Origin: Halarcobacter ebronensis
GTDB lineage: Bacteria > Campylobacterota > Campylobacteria > Campylobacterales > Arcobacteraceae
Direction: 5' to 3'
Assembly (NCBI RefSeq): GCF_013201825.1
Contig: NZ_CP053836.1
Location: 372,001-436,000, forward strand
Length of the DNA stretch: 64,000 nucleotides
The position numbers and the translations under genes are program-made. Under the pieces are notes generated by a model. The model had not been told where the DNA came from and made no database searches. It worked only from the letters and a program-made list of their open reading frames with translations. Positions 58,475-64,000 of this stretch are shown in pieces. How positions within the stretch are numbered: the first letter of the stretch is position 1; each line of letters opens with the position of its first letter.

Positions 58475-59463
58475 TTAAACTGTCCTAATAATCTTAAATC
58501 GCTTTCAAATAGAGATCTTAAATCTCCAATATTGTGTATTAACATTGCAAATCTTTCAACTCCCAAACCAAAAGCGTATCCTGATTTGTTTTTATATCCA
58601 ACTGAATCAAATACGTTTTGATCAACAACACCACAACCTAATACTTCTAACCAACCTGTTTGAGAACATACTCTACAACCTTTTCCTTTACAGAAAACAC
58701 ATGAGATATCAACCTCTGCACTAGGTTCTGTAAATGGGAAGAATGATGGTCTAAATCTAACATCAACTTCACCAAACATATGGTGTAAGAATTCAACTAA
58801 AACGTGTTTTAGATTTGCAAATGAGATTTTATCTGCTTCATCAACAACCAAAGCTTCAATTTGGTGAAACATTGGTGTATGCGTTAAATCGAAATCTCTT
58901 CTAAATACAGTTCCTGGAGCTATCATTCTAATAGGTGTTTTTTGGCTTAACATAGTTCTAATTTGTACAGGAGATGTATGCGTTCTTAATAGAGTATAAT
59001 CTTTGTTATAAAATGTATCTTGCATATCTCTTGCTGGATGATATTTTGGAAGGTTTAATGCTTCAAAGTTATGGAAATCATCTTCTACTAATGGTCCCTC
59101 TTCAACCGCAAAATTTAGATTTTGAAAATATTGTACAATTCTATCCATTGTAAATGAAACAGGGTGAACTGAACCAGTTGAAAGTTCATTGTTAAACTTT
59201 GTTACATCAATTTTTTCTTCTTTTAGTTTTGCTTCTAAAGCCACTTTCTCTAAAATGATTTTTTTTGCTTCTAAAGCCTCAGTAATTTCAGCTTTTTGTC
59301 TGTTTAAATTCTCTGCAAAAGCTTTTTTATCTGGACCTGGAATATCCTTCATTTTTGCAAATTCTAGTGTAAGAACACCTTTTTTCCCTAACGTTTCAAC
59401 CCTTAAAGTCTCTAAACTTTCTAAAGAGTTCGCACTATTTATTTTTTCTAGCCATTGTGTCAC
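58471..59463 (-). CDS. pheS: Phenylalanine-tRNA ligase alpha subunit
   Basis: 330 residues: an N-terminal coiled coil, then the class II catalytic core with motif 2 ([21 protein letters not shown]) and motif 3 ([14 protein letters not shown]). [20 protein letters not shown] block carries cysteines, as in several bacterial PheS. The start codon is GTG 59463, with GAGGAG upstream. It opens the minus-strand series pheS-pheT-aroA-ispH-rpsA-serA-efp. I saw no T-box or leader peptide upstream. Confidence 0.95.
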   Translation of the reverse strand: MTQWLEKINSANSLESLETLRVETLGKKGVLTLEFAKMKDIPGPDKKAFAENLNRQKAEITEALEAKKIILEKVALEAKLKEEKIDVTKFNNELSTGSVHPVSFTMDRIVQYFQNLNFAVEEGPLVEDDFHNFEALNLPKYHPARDMQDTFYNKDYTLLRTHTSPVQIRTMLSQKTPIRMIAPGTVFRRDFDLTHTPMFHQIEALVVDEADKISFANLKHVLVEFLHHMFGEVDVRFRPSFFPFTEPSAEVDISCVFCKGKGCRVCSQTGWLEVLGCGVVDQNVFDSVGYKNKSGYAFGLGVERFAMLIHNIGDLRSLFESDLRLLGQFK

Positions 59464-59514
59464 TATTAAATTCTCCTCATTATTGAGTCTTCTAACTGTA
59501 TTTAATTTTTGGGG

Positions 59515-59550
59515 ATTATACTTTAAATTTTATTAGAGTTTGGTTATAAT
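59515..59550. promoter_or_regulatory. Divergent -10 boxes of pheS and the HIT gene
   Basis: TATAAT on the minus strand (59515-59520) faces pheS; TATAAT on the plus strand (59545-59550) faces the HIT gene. Both are perfect hexamers. Confidence 0.55.
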
Positions 59551-59578
59551 TTTTTTTAAACTAGAGAAAGGAAAGTTG

Positions 59579-59908
59579 ATGTGTATCTTTTGTAAGATTG
59601 TAAAGGGTGAGATTCCAAATCAAACTGTTTTAGAGGATGAAAATTTTCTAGCATTTAATGACATAAACCCTGCAAGAAAAATCCATGTGCTTGTAATTCC
59701 AAAGCAACATTATGACTCTTTTGATGTTATACCACCAAAAGTAATGGCTTCAATGACTGAGTTTATACATAAAGTTGTATCAAAACTTGAGATAAAAGAG
59801 AGTGGATATAGAATGATTACAAATATTGGAAGTGATGGAGGGCAAGAAGTTCCTCATCTGCATTTTCATATTTTAGGTGGTGAACCTGTAGGTAGGTTAG
59901 TTAGATAA
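59579..59908 (+). CDS. HIT-family (HINT-like) nucleotide hydrolase
   Basis: 109 residues from ATG 59579, which has GAAAGGAAA upstream; the longer frame adds 13 residues before the conserved MCIFCKIVKGEIPNQ. Histidine triad HLHFHILGG near the C-terminus. Two N-terminal cysteines and His residues may bind zinc, as in HINT proteins, which hydrolyse AMP-lysine and similar phosphoramidates. It is the only plus-strand gene among minus-strand neighbours and has its own promoter and terminator. Confidence 0.92.
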   Translation: MCIFCKIVKGEIPNQTVLEDENFLAFNDINPARKIHVLVIPKQHYDSFDVIPPKVMASMTEFIHKVVSKLEIKESGYRMITNIGSDGGQEVPHLHFHILGGEPVGRLVR

Positions 59909-59937
59909 AGTTTGTAGATAAACTACAAACTTTTTAT
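59907..59937 (+). terminator. Intrinsic terminator of the HIT gene
   Basis: AAAGTTTGTAG (59907-59917) and CTACAAACTTT (59923-59933), 11-bp perfect stem with a 5-nt loop, followed by TT and T-rich sequence. It overlaps the HIT stop codon and lies against the convergent accA end. Confidence 0.8.
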
Positions 59938-59938
59938 C

Positions 59939-60877
59939 TTAATCCTCTTGGAATTTCCCTAAACTCATAAGTTTTTCATACTTCATTTGAAGTCTTTGTT
60001 CTGGTGTTAATTTTTTTAACTCAGCTAGAGTATTTAAAAAATAATCACCTAAAGCTTTAATAGCTTCCTCTTTTTTTCTATGAGCACCAATTAAAGGTTC
60101 GTTAATTACATCATCAACTAGTTCTAAATCTTTTAGAGCTTCAGCAGTAATTTTAAGTGCATTTGCAGCTGTCTCAACTTTTGCAGGATCATTCCATAAA
60201 ATAGCACTACATCCTTCAGGTGAAATAACAGCATAAACAGAGTATCTCATCATTGCCAATTTATCAGCAACTGAAATAGCTAATGCTCCTCCTGAACCAC
60301 CCTCTCCAATTACAACAGAGATTGTTGGTGTAGTTAAATCAGAGAACTCATATAAGTTTTTTGCAATTGCTTCACTTTGATTTCTCTCTTCAGCTCCAAG
60401 TCCTGGGTATGCACCCGGGGTGTCAACTAACATCAAAATTGGAATACCAAATTTATCGGCCATTTTAGCAGCTCTTAATGCTTTTCTATAACCTTCTGGA
60501 TTTGGCATACCAAAATTTCTTTTTAGTTTGTTTTTTGTTCCTCGACCCTTTTGCTCACCAATAAGCATAACTTTTTCTTTGCCAATATAGCCAAGAAAAC
60601 AAACTATTGCATTGTCATCATTGTAATGTCTATCACCATGAATCTCATAATAGTTTGTCATTAGGCCTCTTACATAATCTAATGCATAAGGTCTGTCTGG
60701 ATGACGTGCTAGTTGAAGTTTTTGATAATCATTTAAATTTTTAAATGTTTTCTCAACCTCTTTTTCTAGTTTTTTTTCTAATATATCAATTGCATAATCA
60801 TCTGACTTGGTTTTAGCAATGATTATATCTTCTTCTATTTTTTTGATTTTATCTTCAAAATCTAAATATGTTGCCAA
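59939..60877 (-). CDS. accA: Acetyl-CoA carboxylase carboxyltransferase subunit alpha
   Basis: Transfers CO2 from carboxybiotin to acetyl-CoA for malonyl-CoA with AccD. The 312 residues carry [59 protein letters not shown] and the oxyanion region [11 protein letters not shown]. The start is TTG 60877 with AAGGAA upstream. It lies 30 bp downstream of fabF, a fatty-acid cluster; accD, B and C are elsewhere. Confidence 0.94.
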   Translation of the reverse strand: MATYLDFEDKIKKIEEDIIIAKTKSDDYAIDILEKKLEKEVEKTFKNLNDYQKLQLARHPDRPYALDYVRGLMTNYYEIHGDRHYNDDNAIVCFLGYIGKEKVMLIGEQKGRGTKNKLKRNFGMPNPEGYRKALRAAKMADKFGIPILMLVDTPGAYPGLGAEERNQSEAIAKNLYEFSDLTTPTISVVIGEGGSGGALAISVADKLAMMRYSVYAVISPEGCSAILWNDPAKVETAANALKITAEALKDLELVDDVINEPLIGAHRKKEEAIKALGDYFLNTLAELKKLTPEQRLQMKYEKLMSLGKFQED

Positions 60878-60907
60878 AATATAATTCCTTAAGAGTGTAA
60901 ATCTACT

Positions 60908-62167
60908 CTACTTATCAAACTTTTTGAAAATTACAGATGCATTTGTTCCACCAAACCCAAAGTTATTACTCATAACAATGTTTAGTTCAGCTTTTCTAGC
61001 TACATCTGGAACATAGTCTAGTTGACACTCTTCATCTTGATTTTTAATATTTATTGTTGGAGGAATAATCCCCTCATTTAATGCCTTAATTGCAAAAATT
61101 GCCTCAATCGCTCCTGCTGCACCTAAACAGTGACCAACTTGTCCTTTTGTTGATGTAACAGGAGGACAATTTTCTACACCATTAAACAGTTCAACAATAG
61201 CCTTAGACTCATTTAGATCTCCAACTGGAGTTGAAGTTCCGTGAGTATTTATATAATCAATTTTTATTTTTCCACCAGCTGTTGCTTCAGCCATTGAAAT
61301 TGCAGCTTTCATAGCTCTTAGTGGTCCATCCATAACAGGAGCAGTAATATGGTTAGCATCAGCACTCTCTCCAATACCAATCACTTCACAATAGATTTTT
61401 GCACCTCTTTCAAGAGCAGAGTCTAAATCTTCAAGTACAAGTGCTCCTGCACCTTCTCCCATTACAAAACCATCTCTATCTTTATCAAATGGTCTTGAAG
61501 CAGTTTTAGGATCGTCATTTCTAGTAGATAATGCTTTCATTGCAGCAAATCCACCAACACCTGCACCACAAATTGCACTTTCAGCACCCACAACTAATAC
61601 TCTATCTGCTCCATTTAAAACAATTGTTTTAAATGCGTCAGCTAATGCATGAGTTGATGCTGCACAAGCTGTAACATGTGAAAGTGATGGACCTTTTAAT
61701 CCATGCTCAATTGAGATAAATCCACCTAACATATTTACTAAAGATGAAGGGATGAAAAATGGCGAAATTTTTCTTGGACCTCTGTTTTCACAAACAACTG
61801 AGTTTCTTTCAATTGTTGATAATCCACCAATACCAGATGCTGAGATAATACCAAATCTAGAGGCAATAGATTCATCAACTCTTTTATTCTCTTCTGTTGC
61901 AAAACCAGAATCACACATAGCTTCTAAAGCGGCTTTAATACCAAGTTGTATAAATCTATCAGCTTTTTTAACCTCTTTTTTATCCATTACCGTTGTTGGA
62001 TCAAAATCTTTAACTTCAGCTGCAATTTGAACAGGATAGTCACTTGCATCAAAAAGTGAAATGGTGTCAATACCACATTCCCCCGCAACGACTGCTTTAA
62101 ACGAATCTTCTACACAGTGTCCTATAGAATTAATAGTACCTAAACCAGTTATTACAACTCTTTTCAT
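60908..62167 (-). CDS. fabF: 3-oxoacyl-ACP synthase II
   Basis: Condensing enzyme of fatty-acid elongation. 419 residues from ATG 62167 (GGAG upstream; the longer frame adds 12 unrelated residues). It has VVITGLGTINSIG at the start, the active-site Cys in HVTACAASTHALADAF, and the two histidines in YINTHGTSTPVGD and GQVGHCLGAAG. It follows acpP, separated by a terminator and about 130 bp, and is followed by accA. Confidence 0.95.
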   Translation of the reverse strand: MKRVVITGLGTINSIGHCVEDSFKAVVAGECGIDTISLFDASDYPVQIAAEVKDFDPTTVMDKKEVKKADRFIQLGIKAALEAMCDSGFATEENKRVDESIASRFGIISASGIGGLSTIERNSVVCENRGPRKISPFFIPSSLVNMLGGFISIEHGLKGPSLSHVTACAASTHALADAFKTIVLNGADRVLVVGAESAICGAGVGGFAAMKALSTRNDDPKTASRPFDKDRDGFVMGEGAGALVLEDLDSALERGAKIYCEVIGIGESADANHITAPVMDGPLRAMKAAISMAEATAGGKIKIDYINTHGTSTPVGDLNESKAIVELFNGVENCPPVTSTKGQVGHCLGAAGAIEAIFAIKALNEGIIPPTINIKNQDEECQLDYVPDVARKAELNIVMSNNFGFGGTNASVIFKKFDK

Positions 62168-62241
62168 TAAATAAGCTCCAATTAAAATATTTATATAATT
62201 CAATCTTTAAAAAAAACTCAACAATATAAATAATTTTTAGA

Positions 62242-62272
62242 TAGAAAAAAAGCCAGTAAGAAGTACTGGCTT
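62242..62272 (-). terminator. Intrinsic terminator between acpP and fabF
   Basis: AAGCCAGTA (62250-62258) and TACTGGCTT (62264-62272), 9-bp perfect stem, 5-nt loop, then on the minus strand seven or more T. It would make acpP mostly monocistronic, fitting its need for much higher expression than fabF. Confidence 0.85.
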
Positions 62273-62296
62273 AAACGTATTTATAAAGCGTTTAAA

Positions 62297-62527
62297 TTAC
62301 GCGTTATCTTCGATGTATTTAATAGCATCAGCTACAGTTAAAATCTTTTCTGCATCTTCATCAGGGATTTCGATATCGAATTTTTCTTCTAACGCCATAA
62401 CTAATTCAACAACGTCTAAAGAGTCAGCACCTAAGTCCTCGATGAATTTAGATTCTTCTTTAACTTCAGCCGGATCACAATCAAGTTGCTCAACTACTAC
62501 TTCTTTCACATCATCTAATAATGCCAT
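62297..62527 (-). CDS. acpP: Acyl carrier protein
   Basis: 76-residue acidic protein with the phosphopantetheine Ser36 in [19 protein letters not shown], followed by [10 protein letters not shown]. Carries the growing acyl chain in fatty-acid synthesis. A perfect TATAAT promoter lies upstream and a strong terminator downstream, so it can be expressed alone. fabG is encoded just upstream. Confidence 0.97.
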   Translation of the reverse strand: MALLDDVKEVVVEQLDCDPAEVKEESKFIEDLGADSLDVVELVMALEEKFDIEIPDEDAEKILTVADAIKYIEDNA

Positions 62528-62557
62528 ATTTTTTTCCTTTTATAAAATTATCGCCAA

Positions 62558-62563
62558 ATTATA
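62558..62563 (-). promoter_or_regulatory. -10 box of acpP
   Basis: Minus strand reads TGTGG then TATAAT, 31 nt before the acpP ATG, in the 61-bp fabG-acpP spacer. Confidence 0.55.
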
Positions 62564-62588
62564 CCACAAAAAAATTTAATAAATCTTT

Positions 62589-63332
62589 TTATACGTATAA
62601 TCCACCATTTACTTTCAAAATTTCACCTGTAATATATGAAGAGTGATCACTTAAAAGAAACGCCACAGCTTCGGCAATCTCTTTTGGTTGACCAAATCTA
62701 CTTAGAGGAATATTTTTTTCATATTCTGCTTTAACTTCATCTTTTAACTCATTTGTCATATCTGTTTGAATAAACCCTGGAGTTACTGCGTTGTATCTAA
62801 GATTTCTTGCAGCTGCCTCTTTTGCAAATGATTTTGTCATTGCATTTAAACCACCTTTAGAAGCTGAATAGTTAGTTTGTCCTGGATTTCCCATCTCTCC
62901 AACAATTGAAGAGATATTAACAATAGAACCAAATCTTTTTTTACCCATAACTTTTAAAGCAGCTTTACATCCAATAAACGCAGAAGTTAAGTTTGCATTA
63001 ATTACATCTGTGAAATCTTCAACTGACATTCTTAGAGCTAATTTATCCCTTGTAATACCTGCATTGTTTACAAGATATGATAGCTCTCCATCTGCATCTA
63101 CAATTGTTTTAATTGCATCATTGAACTCATCTTCATTTGTAACATCAGCTTTTATAATTGCAGCTTTTCCGCCATTTGATTCAATCTCTTCTTTAATTGC
63201 CTCAGCAGCCTCTGCTCCACTTCTGTAGTTAATCCATACTTTTAGACCAAAACCACCTAAAGTTTTTGCAATCTCAGCTCCAATTCCTCTGCTTGCACCT
63301 GTTACTAATACATTTGTTCCACTAAATTTCAT
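62589..63332 (-). CDS. fabG: 3-oxoacyl-ACP reductase
   Basis: NADPH-dependent short-chain dehydrogenase for the first reduction of the elongation cycle. The 247 residues show the TGASRGIGAEIA cofactor loop (about 11-22), NNAG (about 89), and the catalytic Ser-Tyr-Lys in NISSIVGEMGNPGQTNYSASK. The C-terminal SSYITGEILKVNGGLYV is typical of FabG. The ATG follows AAGGA. It is first of fabG-acpP-fabF-accA. Confidence 0.95.
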   Translation of the reverse strand: MKFSGTNVLVTGASRGIGAEIAKTLGGFGLKVWINYRSGAEAAEAIKEEIESNGGKAAIIKADVTNEDEFNDAIKTIVDADGELSYLVNNAGITRDKLALRMSVEDFTDVINANLTSAFIGCKAALKVMGKKRFGSIVNISSIVGEMGNPGQTNYSASKGGLNAMTKSFAKEAAARNLRYNAVTPGFIQTDMTNELKDEVKAEYEKNIPLSRFGQPKEIAEAVAFLLSDHSSYITGEILKVNGGLYV

Positions 63333-63341
63333 TTAAATCCT

Positions 63342-63378
63342 TTTGTAAATTGTACAAATTAAAGGCTACATTATAGCC
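63342..63378 (-). promoter_or_regulatory. fabG control region: -10 within one inverted repeat, a second inverted repeat at the start
   Basis: Minus strand TATAAT (63370-63375) lies within GGCTA-CATTA-TAGCC (63364-63378), which can also serve as the terminator stem of queE (followed by TTTAATTT). A second inverted repeat, TTTGTA (63342-63347) and TACAAA (63353-63358), lies between the -10 and the ribosome site, a position suited to an operator. Confidence 0.4.
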
Positions 63379-63386
63379 ACAATTAG

Positions 63387-64000
63387 CTAAACACCTCTTT
63401 TATTGTCCCAAACCCTTATATGAAGGCGGTCACAATATTTAAAACCTTTTTTAATTGCCATATTAATTACAGCCTCACTATTTTGATTTATCTCTTCTGC
63501 TGTATCACCCATTGGCATTAAATAGACTTCAACTTCTGGAATCTCTTTTAAGATCTCTTCTATCTCTTTTGCTGCTTGTGCAATAAATTTTTTATCAACA
63601 ACAAACTTAAGATAAGACTCTTTTGTACCATTTATAATTGTTGTTAAAGTGGCAATATTAACTCTTTTTTTAAGAGGTTCCAAAGAGTTTGAGAGTTTTA
63701 CACTCATAGAGAATAGAATCTTCTTTTGATACTCTTGTTGTAAATCTATATTTAAAGAGGCATTTGTCTCAATGGTAACTTTATAAGCATTTGTTACATA
63801 ATATTTTAAAAGTTCTTGAAACTCTTCATTAAACCAATATAAAAGAGGTTCTCCTCCAGTAATTACAATATCCACATTATAATCTGGTTTTAGTTCATTG
63901 ACTTTTTCTATAATCTCTTTTGAACTTAATTGTTGCCATTGATCTTTGAAAGCTGGGTCAACGGCGTAATAAGTATCACAAGAACACTTTTTAACTCCAC
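63387..64000 (-). CDS. queE: 7-carboxy-7-deazaguanine synthase, C-terminal part (N-terminus beyond right edge)
   Basis: Radical SAM enzyme of queuosine precursor synthesis. The frame runs from the window edge to the stop at 63387 (about 204 codons) and continues upstream of the internal GTG at 63875. At the edge it reads CSCDTYYAVD, the end of the cluster motif and the substrate Asp of QueE. Then come VDIVITGGEPLLYW, a KVTIETNAS strand, FVVDKKF, YLMPMG and the C-terminal CDRLHIRVWDNKRGV, typical of QueE. The first part, including the other cluster cysteine, is missing. fabG follows after 54 bp. Confidence 0.85.
   Translation of the reverse strand, partial: GVKKCSCDTYYAVDPAFKDQWQQLSSKEIIEKVNELKPDYNVDIVITGGEPLLYWFNEEFQELLKYYVTNAYKVTIETNASLNIDLQQEYQKKILFSMSVKLSNSLEPLKKRVNIATLTTIINGTKESYLKFVVDKKFIAQAAKEIEEILKEIPEVEVYLMPMGDTAEEINQNSEAVINMAIKKGFKYCDRLHIRVWDNKRGV

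Noticed and set aside
63387-63875. A complete 162-residue gene starting at GTG 63875
   Set aside because: The frame is open to the window edge and upstream codons encode QueE cluster and substrate residues, so the gene is longer and truncated by the edge.

Overview
The window is a low-GC, gene-dense bacterial chromosome segment that fits Campylobacterota, most likely Arcobacteraceae (Arcobacter sensu lato). I base this on the Wolinella-type fumarate reductase (FrdCAB with a di-haem FrdC), two Campylobacter-MOMP-type porins, a ccoNOQP cluster followed by a DUF4006 gene, and gene orders that, from memory, resemble Campylobacter jejuni: M23-lpxC-thrB-ylxR-infB-rbfA-rimP and pheS-pheT-aroA-ispH-rpsA-serA. 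I found no rRNA, tRNA, CRISPR, prophage or intact insertion sequence. Most of the window is housekeeping.

Layout. 1-15.3 kb, minus strand: a truncated periplasmic sensor-type gene, then ansB, dcuA and aspA (asparagine to aspartate, dicarboxylate exchange, aspartate to fumarate), then frdCAB, a class I fumarase, and a second nearly identical frdCAB, then an alanine/glycine:cation symporter. This is a C4-dicarboxylate block whose centre is a 3.5-kb direct repeat. 15.6-19.7 kb, plus: trxB, dapB, purF and a YhcC-type radical SAM gene. 19.7-20.6 kb: a LysR regulator. 20.7-24.8 kb, plus: a UvrD-type helicase, truB, ispE, smpB. 25.0-32.2 kb, plus: cbb3 oxidase ccoNOQP, DUF4006, an unlisted 30-residue membrane protein, a TPM-like protein, a FixH-like protein and an AddB-like nuclease. 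32.3-37.7 kb, minus: two paralogous porins flanking prfB and a c-type cytochrome, then folB and plsY. 37.8-49.7 kb, plus: nadA, nadC, a DHH phosphoesterase, an M23 peptidase, lpxC, a short TsaB-like protein, thrB, ylxR, infB, rbfA, rimP, a LysE exporter and ribD. 50.0-63.3 kb, mainly minus: efp, serA, rpsA, ispH, aroA, pheT, pheS, a divergent HIT gene, accA, fabF, acpP, fabG, and queE truncated by the right edge.

How the genes work together. Periplasmic asparaginase, DcuA, AspA, fumarase and fumarate reductase form a route from Asn/Asp to fumarate and then succinate, supporting fumarate respiration under low oxygen. The cbb3 oxidase is the high-affinity oxygen branch. Other blocks cover translation (prfB, infB, rbfA, rimP, rpsA, efp, pheST, smpB), envelope and fatty acids (lpxC, plsY, accA, fabF, acpP, fabG, porins) and cofactors (NAD, riboflavin, folate, isoprenoid, queuosine).

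The least ordinary signals are: an intrinsic terminator inside the first codons of the TPM-like gene downstream of the cbb3 operon; the frdCAB-fumarase-frdCAB duplication, in which coding copies are homogenised while upstream regions have diverged; a GC-richer, foldable leader in front of the second porin; and an inverted pair of hairpin elements between ribD and efp. None is proof of a new system. All calls come from reading the sequence, without database searches.
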